From NCBI RefSeq assembly GCF_019218265.1, contig NZ_JAHUZE010000005.1, positions 1 to 64,000 of the forward strand: a stretch of DNA of 64,000 bases, in the 5' to 3' direction. Each line of letters opens with the position of its first letter. The stretch's first letter is position 1. A program made the translations under genes and the position numbers. The stretch comes from Maritimibacter dapengensis (GTDB lineage Bacteria > Pseudomonadota > Alphaproteobacteria > Rhodobacterales > Rhodobacteraceae). The notes beneath the pieces are model-generated. The model saw only the letters and a program-made list of their open reading frames with translations, searched no databases and was not told the origin of the DNA. Positions 32,094 to 40,962 of the stretch are shown piece after piece.

Positions 32094-32927
32094 TTATGTT
32101 AATTTCCAGACCCCGCCATCTTGTACCACCCGCGACTCAGACAACAGCTTCTCCAGATGCGCCGCAACGTTTCGTCCTGCGGCCATTGCGATTTGTGGGT
32201 CGGTTTTCTTGTAGACGGAAGCGGCGATATTCTGGACCGAATCCGGGGTGTTTGAGAGGTGGGCGAGGATCTCCGCCTCGCGACGCATGCGGTTGGAAAG
32301 CAACCGTTTGACGTAAGGTTGCGGATCCCGGAGTATAGGTCCGTGCCCCGGAAAGTAGATCCTATCGTCGCGCTCAATCAGCCGCTGTAGCTGCGCGCAG
32401 TAGTCGTGCATGTTTCCGTCAGGGGGGCTGACGATCGAACTGTTCCAACTCATAACGTGGTCGCCCGTGAAGAGCACTCCGTCAGGTCTCGCGAAACAAA
32501 GGTGGTCGCTCGCGTGACCAGGTGTGTGCAGGACGGTAAGACCGGCAATGACCTGTCCGTCCTCCAGAAACCGGTCAGGTCGAAATGCATCGTCAGGGAA
32601 TGCCCGTGAGGCATAAACAGGTGCGTCTGTCCGTGCTCGCAGGGCTGGGACGACTCCAAAATGATCAGAATGGTGGTGTGTGAGCAGAATCCCAGATGGT
32701 TTGGCCCCCAAATTTTCGATGATTGCCCCGAAATGTGTACTGTCTTCTGCTGGGCCGGGGTCGATTATGAACCGACCATCAGGCGTATCAATGATGTAGC
32801 TATTTGTCCCGTGGTAGGTCATCTTTCCGGGATTGTTCGCGACGATCCTCAGAATTCCAGGGGCCAATTCGACTCCCTTCGCGCGGCAAGGCTCCGGCTC
32901 TGAGAAAAACATGCTGCTTCTTTTCAT
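32094..32927 (-). CDS. MBL-fold metallo-hydrolase
   Basis: 277-residue metallo-beta-lactamase-fold enzyme. It has the metal ligands LLTHHHSDHFG (HxHxDH) with further His in LHTPGHASDH and an Asp in VLFTGDHVM, plus a late YFPGHGPIL. A winged-helix-like C-terminal domain follows (MRREAEILAHLSNTPDSVQNI). This layout matches LACTB2/glyoxalase-II-like hydrolases. ATG 32927 (MKRSSMFFSEPEPC) is preferred over the upstream start. It is the first catabolic-type gene after the conjugative region; substrate unknown, a thioester being plausible. Confidence 0.85.
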   Translation of the reverse strand: MKRSSMFFSEPEPCRAKGVELAPGILRIVANNPGKMTYHGTNSYIIDTPDGRFIIDPGPAEDSTHFGAIIENLGAKPSGILLTHHHSDHFGVVPALRARTDAPVYASRAFPDDAFRPDRFLEDGQVIAGLTVLHTPGHASDHLCFARPDGVLFTGDHVMSWNSSIVSPPDGNMHDYCAQLQRLIERDDRIYFPGHGPILRDPQPYVKRLLSNRMRREAEILAHLSNTPDSVQNIAASVYKKTDPQIAMAAGRNVAAHLEKLLSESRVVQDGGVWKLT

Positions 32928-32947
32928 TGTGTGCGACCAGGTATTGA

Positions 32948-32967
32948 TTGCGAACAATTTGGTTCGC
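32948..32967. promoter_or_regulatory. Operator-like inverted repeat upstream of the MBL gene
   Basis: TGCGAAC-AATTTG-GTTCGCA is a perfect 7-bp inverted repeat 21 bases upstream of the MBL start. It differs from the CTAACA sites of the rest of the island, so a different regulator is implied. Confidence 0.5.
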
Positions 32968-33015
32968 ACAGTTTTGCGCATTGCTCTCGCATGGCGCCGG
33001 AAACCTCAGGCTGGC

Positions 33016-33045
33016 GTCCGATGCCTGTCAAATCCGGCATCGGAC
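33016..33045. terminator. Stem-loop beyond bioY
   Basis: Perfect 10-bp arms GTCCGATGCC / GGCATCGGAC with a ten-base loop, 69 bases past the bioY stop. It is probably the end of the carboxylase-dehydrogenase-bioY transcript. No T-run. Confidence 0.5.
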
Positions 33046-33113
33046 TATTTCAACTTACATTGGACCAGGCCCGTATGAGACTGAAACAGTCTGATACAGT
33101 CTTGGGCTGGCAG

Positions 33114-33680
33114 TCACACAGCGCGGCGATTATGGTAAGCAGTATACAGAACTACAGCAATTGTCGCCTTCGTCAGATCCCCGAGAAGGAACGGGTAAAG
33201 ACCGGCGTTCAGCAACTTTTCGCCATAGCCGACAAAGCCACCCAACCAGAGCAGCCCTGCGCAATACATGACTATCGAACCCAAAAAGACCGCGACAGAT
33301 GCTCTGAACGCAGGCCGAAGTCCTTGCAGTGCTTGAACAATCCACCCGGCGGCGGCCGCCGCAAGTGCGAAGCCTACCAAGTATCCGCCTGTGGGACCCG
33401 CAATATACGCCGGTCCGGCCAGAGCCGGAGGCGTGCCTGCGAAGACCGGCAGGCCAAGCAGACCTTCAAAAAGGTAGGTCACAACAACAAGACTACTGCG
33501 CACCGGCCCCAGGAAAAGGCCCAGACCCAAGACAACCAGGGTTTGTGTAGACATGGGAACCGGGTAGAACGGCACCACGATTTTGGCGGATAGTGTCAGA
33601 AGAATTGTGCCGACGAGAATTATCGAGATCTCTTGGGTAAGTTTTGCGAGTGTTTGGCTTTGAGTGGTTTCCAGATTCAT
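33114..33680 (-). CDS. bioY: Biotin transporter BioY
   Basis: 188-residue membrane protein, the substrate-binding S component of an ECF-type biotin importer. About six hydrophobic segments and the signature VPFYPVPMSTQTLVVLGLGLFLGP are present, with GLLGLPVFAG and the glycine-rich AGPTGGYLVGF. It is the last gene of the operon encoding a biotin-dependent carboxylase. That suggests biotin uptake is coupled to making the biotin enzymes. No bioM/bioN partners are in the window. Confidence 0.92.
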   Translation of the reverse strand: MNLETTQSQTLAKLTQEISIILVGTILLTLSAKIVVPFYPVPMSTQTLVVLGLGLFLGPVRSSLVVVTYLFEGLLGLPVFAGTPPALAGPAYIAGPTGGYLVGFALAAAAAGWIVQALQGLRPAFRASVAVFLGSIVMYCAGLLWLGGFVGYGEKLLNAGLYPFLLGDLTKATIAVVLYTAYHNRRAV

Positions 33681-33728
33681 CTTTTTCGTCCTTGTTTCTG
33701 TAGATTGTTAATTTTTTGGATAGTAAGC

Positions 33729-34895
33729 TCACATGCGCTTGGCGACTTCTTCCAACATGACTTCGCTCGCCCCGCCGCCGATGGCCTGCACACGGGCATC
33801 GCGTGACATGCGTTCCACCGGTGTTTCGCGCATATAACCCATACCGCCGTGAAACTGGACGCAGTCATAAAGCACGCTGTTCACCAGTTCGCCGCAATAG
33901 GCTTTGACCATCGAGACCTCTTTCACGCAGTCACCGCCCGCGGCATCCAGACCGGCGGCGTGATAGACCAGCTGACGTCCTGCAGCGATCCGCGTCTGAC
34001 AGTCGGCCAGCCGTTGGCGCACGGCCTGCTTGTCCCACAGAACGCCGCCAAAGGCCCTGCGCTGCTTGACATAATCCACGGTCATGTCCAGCGCGGTTTG
34101 CGCTTCGGCACAGGCCATCGCACCCAGCACAATGCGTTCGTTCTGGAAGTTCTTCATTACCGAATAGAAACCGCGGTTGACCTCGCCCAAGACGTTTTCG
34201 GCCGGGATACGGACATCTTCGAAGATCAGTTCGGCAGTGTCCGAGCACAGCCAGCCGGTCTTGTTCAACGCCCGTCCGACCGAAAAGCCCGGCGTGCCTT
34301 TTTCGACCGCAAATATGGTGATCCCGCGCGACCCCTTGGCATCGGGATCGGTCTTGGCACCGACAAAGTAGAGATCGCCATGCACGCCGTTGGTGATGAA
34401 CATCTTGGTGCCGTTCAGCACCCAATCCGACCCGTCCCGCACCGCGCGGGAGCGCATGCCCGCCACGTCCGAGCCCGCGCCCGGTTCGGTCACAGCAACG
34501 GCGGTGATCATTTCGCCCGAGACGATCGACGGCATCCAGCGCGCCTTCTGTTCGGGCGTGCCGGCGTTTTCCAGATGCGGCGAGGCCATGTCGGTGTGGA
34601 CCAGAACGGTGGCCGAGAACCCGCCGAAAGTGGATCGCCCGACCTCTTCGGCCAAAACCACGCTGGACATCACGTCCAGCCCCGCGCCGCCATACTGTTC
34701 GTCATAGCGCATCCCCAGCACGCCGAGATCACCCATCCGGCGCAGCACGTCGCGGGGTACCTTGCCCTCCTCCTCCCAAGGCTCGGCCTTGGCGGTCACC
34801 TCGGCTTCAATGAACCGGCGCAACTGGTTGCGGATCATCTCGAGGTCTTCGTTGAACGGGCCGGTGACCTGAGTAATGCTGTCTTGTCTGGTCAT
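33729..34895 (-). CDS. Acyl-CoA dehydrogenase (isovaleryl-CoA/citronellyl-CoA type)
   Basis: 388-residue FAD enzyme. The acyl-CoA dehydrogenase signatures are AVAVTEPGAGSDVAGM (residues 132-147) and CVQFHGGMGYMRETPVERM near the C-terminus. The Glu used as base in medium-chain enzymes is Gly here (AIGGGAS), whereas NERIVLG (Glu253) supplies the helix-G Glu used by isovaleryl- and long-chain enzymes. With carboxylase, hydratase and bioY neighbours, a 3-methyl-branched acyl-CoA substrate is likely. ATG 34895 overlaps the carboxylase stop, which favours it over the longer frame. Confidence 0.88.
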   Translation of the reverse strand: MTRQDSITQVTGPFNEDLEMIRNQLRRFIEAEVTAKAEPWEEEGKVPRDVLRRMGDLGVLGMRYDEQYGGAGLDVMSSVVLAEEVGRSTFGGFSATVLVHTDMASPHLENAGTPEQKARWMPSIVSGEMITAVAVTEPGAGSDVAGMRSRAVRDGSDWVLNGTKMFITNGVHGDLYFVGAKTDPDAKGSRGITIFAVEKGTPGFSVGRALNKTGWLCSDTAELIFEDVRIPAENVLGEVNRGFYSVMKNFQNERIVLGAMACAEAQTALDMTVDYVKQRRAFGGVLWDKQAVRQRLADCQTRIAAGRQLVYHAAGLDAAGGDCVKEVSMVKAYCGELVNSVLYDCVQFHGGMGYMRETPVERMSRDARVQAIGGGASEVMLEEVAKRM

Positions 34896-36895
34896 GTGTT
34901 TTCCTCTGGATCGAGTTTGATAAGTGGGGCGTGCCCGGCGACCGTATCGCCGGGTGCACAATAGATTTCAGTCACCACGCCCGCGACCGGCGCGGGCAGG
35001 CTTTGCAACAGCTTCATGGCCTCAAGCACCACCAGCGTGTCACCGGCTTTGACGCGGTCGCCGAGTGCGACGCGCACCTCGGCCACGGCGCCGGGCATGG
35101 GTGCGGACAACAGGTCAGCGACGCCAGACCCGCCGGTGGCACGTTGCAGATGCTGGTCTTCCAGCGTACGCAGGTCTGTCGCGGTCATTCCAGCAGGGGT
35201 TTGCAGGTGCACTCGCCAGTGACTCGGCGCGCGCACGACGTAAGCGATGCGCGAAAACGGAACCCCGTCGATGCGTCCGCTCAGACGGCATCCTGTTAAA
35301 ACGGCACTCTCGACCGTGATGGTCTGGCCGTCCGGTTGAATGGCAGTCAACCCCGACCCGGAGCCGTACATGCGGATCGGTTCGTCTTTGGTTGTGTCCC
35401 AATAGAAGGCCGCGCCGGACTGTCCCGCAGGGGCTGTGAGTCGCCATGACCCTAGGCTTTCCCAGGGCGACGCGCCCGCCGGCACGAGACGCAGATGCAG
35501 CGCCATCGCGGCAAAGGCCATGTCCCGGGGATCAGCGGACGGTTCAGTCCAGCCGCCTGGAAACATCTCGGGCAGGCCCGAGGTATGGTGACGGAACGCC
35601 GCAAAATCCGGGTGTGCCAGTAACGCGCGTTGATAGGCCAGGTTCAGGCCGACGCCGCCGACGGCAAAAGCATCGATCGCGGTGATCGCCCGGCGGATCG
35701 CCCCGGTCCGATCCGGCGCGTGGACGATCAGCTTGGCAATCATGGAATCGTAGTGGTGGCCGACGACCGAACCGCACTCTACCCCAGTGTCCAGCCGCAC
35801 ATCCGCAGGCGGCGCCCAAAGGGTGATCTCGCCCGTTTCGGGGTGAAAATTCTCGGCCGGGTTTTCGGCGGCGATGCGGATTTCAATGGCGTGCCCGTCA
35901 AACTGCACATCGCCTTGCGTCAGCGCCAGCGGCTCGCCCCGCGCGATGCGCAACTGCCATTCGACCAGATCGATGCCGGTGATCGCCTCGGTCACGGGGT
36001 GTTCCACCTGCAACCGGGTATTCATTTCCAGAAAGTAGTATTCACCGCGCCCGGGGTCATAGAGGTATTCCACCGTTCCGGCGGAGCGATAGCCGATCGC
36101 CTGCGCCAACCGCACCGCTGCCGCACGCATGCGGTCGCGCACAGCCTCGGGAAGATCGGCGGCGGGGGCTTCTTCGATCAGCTTTTGGTGGTTGCGTTGC
36201 AGCGAACAATCGCGGTCGCCCAGATGCAGCACGGTGCCGTGAGTGTCGCCCAGAACCTGCACTTCGACGTGGCGGGCACGGGGCGCATAGCGTTCGAGGA
36301 ACACCGCCGGATCGCCGAAGGCGCTCTGCGCTTCGGCCCGGGCAGATGCAATCGCTTCGGGTGCGTCGCCCAGATCGGAGACAAGCCGCATCCCGCGTCC
36401 GCCGCCGCCGGCGCTGGCCTTGACCAGAAAGGGGGTGCCAAGCGCCTCGGCCTCTTGTAGCAGGCGCGCATCGGACTGATCCTCGCCGCGATAGCCGGGC
36501 AGGACGGGCACGCCTGCGGCTTCGGCGGCAGCCTTGGCCTCGATCTTGGAGCCCATCCGCGCGATAGCGTCGGGTTCCGGCCCGATGAACACAAGGCCCG
36601 CCGCCTCGACCGCCGCCGCGAAACCGGCATTCTCAGACAGAAAACCATATCCCGGGTGCACCGCACCCGCGCCCGTCGCCCGCGCGGCCTCAAGGATGGC
36701 CTCGACGTTCAAATAACTGTCTGACGGGGCGGCCCCACCGATGCAGACGGCATGATCGGCCTCGGCCACGAAGGGCGCGTCGCGGTCCGCGTCCGAAAAC
36801 ACCGCTACGCTTTCCAGCCCCAGTTTGCGGCACCCGCGCTGGATGCGCCGGGCAATCTCGCCCCGGTTGGCGATCAGAACGCGGGTGAAGCTCAT
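34892..36895 (-). CDS. Acyl-CoA carboxylase alpha subunit (biotin carboxylase + BCCP), methylcrotonyl-CoA type
   Basis: 667-residue biotin enzyme. The biotin carboxylase domain (residues 1-450) has VLIANRGEIARRI, the ATP-binding KASAGGGGRGM and EMNTRLQVEHPVTE. A linker BT domain follows. The C-terminal carrier domain has VVLEAMKLLQSLPAP, whose Lys is biotinylated (EAMKL instead of the usual EAMKM). The ATG overlaps the hydratase stop (ATGA). With the beta subunit two genes upstream it should form an alpha6beta6 carboxylase like 3-methylcrotonyl-CoA carboxylase (LiuD). Confidence 0.9.
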   Translation of the reverse strand: MSFTRVLIANRGEIARRIQRGCRKLGLESVAVFSDADRDAPFVAEADHAVCIGGAAPSDSYLNVEAILEAARATGAGAVHPGYGFLSENAGFAAAVEAAGLVFIGPEPDAIARMGSKIEAKAAAEAAGVPVLPGYRGEDQSDARLLQEAEALGTPFLVKASAGGGGRGMRLVSDLGDAPEAIASARAEAQSAFGDPAVFLERYAPRARHVEVQVLGDTHGTVLHLGDRDCSLQRNHQKLIEEAPAADLPEAVRDRMRAAAVRLAQAIGYRSAGTVEYLYDPGRGEYYFLEMNTRLQVEHPVTEAITGIDLVEWQLRIARGEPLALTQGDVQFDGHAIEIRIAAENPAENFHPETGEITLWAPPADVRLDTGVECGSVVGHHYDSMIAKLIVHAPDRTGAIRRAITAIDAFAVGGVGLNLAYQRALLAHPDFAAFRHHTSGLPEMFPGGWTEPSADPRDMAFAAMALHLRLVPAGASPWESLGSWRLTAPAGQSGAAFYWDTTKDEPIRMYGSGSGLTAIQPDGQTITVESAVLTGCRLSGRIDGVPFSRIAYVVRAPSHWRVHLQTPAGMTATDLRTLEDQHLQRATGGSGVADLLSAPMPGAVAEVRVALGDRVKAGDTLVVLEAMKLLQSLPAPVAGVVTEIYCAPGDTVAGHAPLIKLDPEENT

Positions 36896-37686
36896 TTCAC
36901 CCGCCATGACGGAACGCCCTTGTTGATGAAGCTGTTGATGCCTTCGATACCTTCCTCCGTCTCCCACGCATCGGCCAGCCGGTCGGCGGTGTAGATCATG
37001 TTGGTCTCCAGATCGTGGGACGCGACATAGGCGATCAGCGCCTTGGTATCGGCCACGGCACCCGGCGCGGCCTGAAGGTGATCATGCACCACCCGGTTCA
37101 CCGTGGCGTCCAAGTCGCCCGGCGCGACAACCTCGGTCAACAGACCGATCCGCTCGGCGCGGGCCGTGTCGAACAACGCCCCCGACAGCATGGTTTCACG
37201 CGAATGCACCTTGCCGATGCGGGCCACCACATAAGGCGATATATTCGCGGGCAGAAGGCCCAGTTTGACCTCGGTCAGACCGAAGCGCGCGCCTTCGGCG
37301 CCGATGGTGTAGTCGCAGACGGAGATCATGCCGACACCGCCACCGTAGGCCGGGCCGTTGATCCGCCCGATCAAGGGCTTGGGCAGCGTGTCAAGGCGGC
37401 GCAACAGCCGCGCCAGCGTGGCGCTTTGTGCGACCCTTTCACTACGGGTTTTCTCGACATTAGAGGCGAACCAGTTGAAATCGCCGCCCGCGCAGAAGCT
37501 CTTGCCCGCGCCGGTCAGGACCACAATACGCACATCGTCATCTGCAGCCAGCTTTTCGGCGGCATCGTATAGCTCTGCGATCAATTCGCCATTCAGCGCA
37601 TTGTGTTTGTCGGGGCGGTTGAGCGTCAGCCTGGCGACGCCACGCGCATCGGTTTCGATAAGGATCGTGTTGTAGGTATTGGTCAA
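36892..37686 (-). CDS. Enoyl-CoA hydratase/isomerase family (methylglutaconyl-CoA hydratase-like)
   Basis: 264-residue crotonase. The oxyanion-hole segments are GKSFCAGGDFNWFA and INGPAYGGGVGMISVCDYTI, and LTEVKLGLLPANISPYVVARIG follows. The ANISPYVV helix is typical of methylglutaconyl-CoA hydratases (LiuC/AUH). It is placed between the carboxylase beta and alpha genes, exactly where liuC sits in liu operons. It would hydrate the carboxylated enoyl-CoA. Confidence 0.87.
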   Translation of the reverse strand: MTNTYNTILIETDARGVARLTLNRPDKHNALNGELIAELYDAAEKLAADDDVRIVVLTGAGKSFCAGGDFNWFASNVEKTRSERVAQSATLARLLRRLDTLPKPLIGRINGPAYGGGVGMISVCDYTIGAEGARFGLTEVKLGLLPANISPYVVARIGKVHSRETMLSGALFDTARAERIGLLTEVVAPGDLDATVNRVVHDHLQAAPGAVADTKALIAYVASHDLETNMIYTADRLADAWETEEGIEGINSFINKGVPSWRVK

Positions 37687-37695
37687 CTTGAAGCC

Positions 37696-39294
37696 TCACA
37701 TTCTGAATACAGGCGTATGGCGACCGGCTTCGGGCACCGATGTCACGATGGCCAGACACAGGCCAAGGATATCGCGGGTTTGCGCGGGTTCGATCAGCCC
37801 GTCATCCCAAAGCCGCGAGGTGGCATAATAGGGATCGGACTGTTCACCGTACTGGGCCCGAACCTGCTCCTCGATTAGCTTCATGTCGGCCTCCATCTTG
37901 CCCGGGTCGCCCCCTTTCTGGCGGCGCAGTTCCAGCATCACATTTGTGGCGATGTCGGCAGACATGGTGGCCAGTTCCGCCGTGGGCCAGGCGAAGAGAA
38001 AATTCGGGGCGAAACCACGTCCGCACATGCCGTAGTTGCCTGCCCCGTATGAGCCGCCCAAGAGGACCGACAGGCGCGGCACCTTGGCAACCGACATGGC
38101 ATAGACCAGCTTGGCGCTGTCTTTGGCAATGCCGCCGCGCTCGGCTTCGGTGCCGACCATGAAGCCCGAGATGTTGTGGAGGAACAAAAGCGGGATGTTG
38201 CGTTGATCGCACATCGACACGAATTGCGCGCCCTTGAGCGAACTGTCGGACACAAGCGCCCCATTATTTGCGAGAATGCCCACTCGATAGCCGTGAATCC
38301 GCGCGGTGCCGCAGACCAGCGTCTCACCCCATCCGGGCTTGAATTCGCGGAATTCGCCGGCGTCGATCATGCGCAGCAGAACCTCGCGCATGTCATAGGG
38401 CTGTTTGCGATCGGCGCTGATGACGCCAAGCAGTTCCTCTGGGTTGCGCGCCGGCGGCGCGCAGGTTGCATCGGGACCCATCGGGCGCGACAGGCCCAGT
38501 TCGGATACGATGTCGCGCATCAGAGCAAGCGCATGATACTCGTCCTCGGCCAGATGGTCAGACACACCGGAGAAGCGCGAATGCATCTCGGCCCCCCCCA
38601 ATGTTTCTCCATCAACCTCTTCGTTGATCGCCACCTTGACGATCGAGGGGCCGCCCAGATGGATGCGTGCGTTGCCGCGTACCATGATGACTTCGTCCGA
38701 CAGGGCCGGGATATAGGCCCCACCGGCCGTGCAGCCTCCAAAGACCGCCGAGATCTGCGGCAGGCCGCTCGCGGACATGTTGGTTTGACGATAAAAGGAA
38801 TTGCCGAAATGGCGGGCATCGGGGAAAACCCGGTCCTGCTCTGGCAGATAGGCACCGCCGCAATCCACCAGATAGAGGCAGGGCAGCCGGTTCTCGGCTG
38901 CGATTTCCTGGGCGCGGATGTGTTTCTGCACGGTTTCGTGATAGAAAGACCCACCCTTCACTGTCGCATCGTTGGCGATCACAACGCAGGGCAGCCCGTG
39001 GACGATCCCGATACCGGTCACGATCCCCGCACCGGGCACCTCGCCCCCGTATTGACCGTAGGCGGCAAGCGACGACAGCTCAAGAAACGCAGTGCCCGGA
39101 TCCACCAGCAGGTCGATCCGTTCGCGGACCAACAGCTTGCTGCGCTTGCGATGCCGCGCGACCATATCGGGGCGGCCGCCAGCCGTTGCTTCGGCGATCC
39201 GCGCGCGCAGCGTTTCGACGCGCTCGCTTAGTGCGGCGTGGTTGCGGGTGTAGGTCTCTGATGCGGTCAGCACCGCTGTTTCAAGACGTGCCAT
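37696..39294 (-). CDS. Acyl-CoA carboxylase beta subunit (methylcrotonyl-CoA type)
   Basis: 532-residue carboxyltransferase. N- and C-terminal crotonase-like halves include NDATVKGGSFYHETVQKHIRAQEIA, GGCTAGGAYIPALSDE and FLHNISGFMVGTEAERGGIAK, then GGSYGAGNYGMCGRGF. In the acyl pocket region the sequence is ARHFGNSFYRQ, with Phe at residue 163. The paralogue at 43.1 kb has Gly there (YLGGRVFRNQ). Phe fits methylcrotonyl-CoA carboxylase (LiuB). The start MARLETAV (39294) lies just after the tetR stop. Confidence 0.9.
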   Translation of the reverse strand: MARLETAVLTASETYTRNHAALSERVETLRARIAEATAGGRPDMVARHRKRSKLLVRERIDLLVDPGTAFLELSSLAAYGQYGGEVPGAGIVTGIGIVHGLPCVVIANDATVKGGSFYHETVQKHIRAQEIAAENRLPCLYLVDCGGAYLPEQDRVFPDARHFGNSFYRQTNMSASGLPQISAVFGGCTAGGAYIPALSDEVIMVRGNARIHLGGPSIVKVAINEEVDGETLGGAEMHSRFSGVSDHLAEDEYHALALMRDIVSELGLSRPMGPDATCAPPARNPEELLGVISADRKQPYDMREVLLRMIDAGEFREFKPGWGETLVCGTARIHGYRVGILANNGALVSDSSLKGAQFVSMCDQRNIPLLFLHNISGFMVGTEAERGGIAKDSAKLVYAMSVAKVPRLSVLLGGSYGAGNYGMCGRGFAPNFLFAWPTAELATMSADIATNVMLELRRQKGGDPGKMEADMKLIEEQVRAQYGEQSDPYYATSRLWDDGLIEPAQTRDILGLCLAIVTSVPEAGRHTPVFRM

Positions 39295-39298
39295 GAAG

Positions 39299-39928
39299 TC
39301 AGGTATCCTGTCTTTGGAGTATCCCGTTGAGGAACACATCGGCATAGGTGCGTGACAACGCATCGGCGCTACCGCGGTCCGGGTCGAACCAATCGAGCGT
39401 GGCGTTCAATGTACCGATCAGCATCAGGCGCAGGCGACGGATATCGACGTCTTGCTTCAGCGTGCCGTCTTTCTTAAGCTGGGACAGAAGACTGTCCCAC
39501 TCTGCCTCATAGGCCCTTCGCGTAGGCAAGTTGGCATCCCGGACGGATTGCGGCACCTGCCCGAAAATACGCACATTCGCCGATGTATAATCGCTCACAT
39601 CAAGAAGTGCGCGCAGATGCGCCCGGATCGCGGCGCGCAGTACCGTTTCGCCGTCGGTATCGGCCCGCAGGTCGGTGATGGCGTCTCTCATGCTCGCGTG
39701 AACGACTCGAATCCCTGCATCAAGAACGGCCGCGACGATCTCGTCCTTGGAACCGAAATGATAGTATATGCTACCCGCCTTGATCCCGGCGGCCTCGGCA
39801 ATTTTTCGGAGCGAAACGGACCCGTAGCCTTGTTCGCGGAAAAGCCGCGCGGCAATGTCCAGCACCCCGTCCCGTCCAACCGCGCTGCGCGATGTCTCGT
39901 TGACTTTGATTGCCGTGTTTTGTGCCAT
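39299..39928 (-). CDS. TetR-family regulator, first gene of the carboxylase operon
   Basis: 209-residue repressor. The HTH is at residues about 33-60 (VSLRKIAEAAGIKAGSIYYHFGSKDEIV). The ligand domain shares (Y/F)TSAN(V/I)R and N-x-T-(L/V)-(D/E)-W-F-D with both halves of the tandem regulator at 54.4 kb, so all belong to one subfamily. It is co-transcribed with the downstream catabolic genes (four-base gap). A CTAAC-type palindrome lies 27 bases upstream, so autoregulation is likely. The ligand is probably an acyl-CoA of the pathway. Confidence 0.88.
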   Translation of the reverse strand: MAQNTAIKVNETSRSAVGRDGVLDIAARLFREQGYGSVSLRKIAEAAGIKAGSIYYHFGSKDEIVAAVLDAGIRVVHASMRDAITDLRADTDGETVLRAAIRAHLRALLDVSDYTSANVRIFGQVPQSVRDANLPTRRAYEAEWDSLLSQLKKDGTLKQDVDIRRLRLMLIGTLNATLDWFDPDRGSADALSRTYADVFLNGILQRQDT

Positions 39929-39954
39929 AGACTTTCGTATCCCCCAACGCCTAA

Positions 39955-39968
39955 CTAACGCCTGTTAG
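39955..39968. promoter_or_regulatory. Island operator site 1 (tetR-carboxylase operon)
   Basis: CTAACGCCTGTTAG, a 14-bp near-perfect palindrome of the form CTAACR-NN-TGTTAG, lies 27 bases upstream of the TetR start. It is one of five matching sites in the island. Confidence 0.7.
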
Positions 39969-40071
39969 GTTAATAACTCAAGTGAGTCAATCGTCGTGAT
40001 CGTGCCAGACTAGAGTTTGCGGAAAATTCCGCATTGGCGACCGCCAAGAGGCCGCCCAGACATTAATGTGC

Positions 40072-40102
40072 TTGCCCGGACCACGTCATCGGGTCCGGGC
40101 AA
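40072..40102. terminator. Stem-loop after the SDR gene
   Basis: Perfect 11-bp arms TTGCCCGGACC / GGTCCGGGCAA with a nine-base loop, six bases beyond the SDR stop on the - strand. It is likely the end of the thiolase-SDR transcript; T-run absent. Confidence 0.6.
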
Positions 40103-40107
40103 CTGCC

Positions 40108-40938
40108 TTAGATCACGAAACCGCCACCGCAGATGACGTGCTGGCCTGAAATGAAGTTCGATTCCGGCGCACAGAACAGATAGACGGCACCGGCAGCTTC
40201 TTCCGGAGTGCCGACCCGGCCCAGCGGGATCATGCGCTCCATCTGGGACAGGAGATCGGGATTCACGCCGACCTTGATCTCTTTTTCTTCGACCTTGATC
40301 GTGCTGTCGCCATCCGCGCTGCCTTCGGTCAAGCGGGTGCGAATCGGGCCGAAGGCGACGGCGTTGACGTTGACCTTATAGCGGCCCCATTCCTTGGCCA
40401 TCGTCCGGGTGACCCCTAGGATACCGGCCTTAGCGGCGGAATAGTTGATCTGGCCAGCATTGCCGCCGGTCCCTGCGATGGACGAGATGTTGACTACCTT
40501 GCGGAACACCTCTTGCCCGGCGGCGGCCTCTTCCTTGGCCTTGGCGCTGATCACCGGCTGGGCAGCGCGCAGGATCTTGAAAGGTGCCGTCAGGTGGACG
40601 TCGATGATCGCCTGCCACTGTTCGTCGGACATCTTCTGAACGACGCTATCCCAAGTGTAGCCTGCGTTGTTCACGATGATGTCTAACCCGCCAAAGCTGT
40701 CCACGCCGGTCTTGATGAACCGTTCGGCAAAACCGACTTCGGTAACGCTGCCGGCACAGACCACGGCCTCAGCTCCCATTGCGCGCACCGCCTCGGCGGT
40801 TTCATTGGCCGGACCGGCGTCCAGATCGTTGATCACCAGCCGGGCCCCTTCCGAGGCCAGTTTGAGAGCGATTTCGCGGCCAATGCCCCGGCCCGAGCCC
40901 GAGACCAGCGCCACGCGCCCGTCGAGTTTTCCAGTCAT
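40108..40938 (-). CDS. SDR oxidoreductase (FabG / 3-hydroxyacyl-CoA dehydrogenase-like)
   Basis: 276-residue short-chain dehydrogenase. The cofactor loop is SGSGRGIGREIAL (residues 13-25), NNAGYTWDS follows, and the catalytic Ser-Tyr-Lys lie in NISSIAGTGG and INYSAAKAGILG. The insertion between strand 4 and the catalytic region (SAKAKEEAAAGQEVF) resembles bacterial multifunctional acyl-CoA SDRs. With the thiolase directly upstream it probably oxidizes a 3-hydroxyacyl-CoA. Confidence 0.87.
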   Translation of the reverse strand: MTGKLDGRVALVSGSGRGIGREIALKLASEGARLVINDLDAGPANETAEAVRAMGAEAVVCAGSVTEVGFAERFIKTGVDSFGGLDIIVNNAGYTWDSVVQKMSDEQWQAIIDVHLTAPFKILRAAQPVISAKAKEEAAAGQEVFRKVVNISSIAGTGGNAGQINYSAAKAGILGVTRTMAKEWGRYKVNVNAVAFGPIRTRLTEGSADGDSTIKVEEKEIKVGVNPDLLSQMERMIPLGRVGTPEEAAGAVYLFCAPESNFISGQHVICGGGFVI

Positions 40939-40962
40939 ATTGATTCCTCCCGAAAGGCGCTA

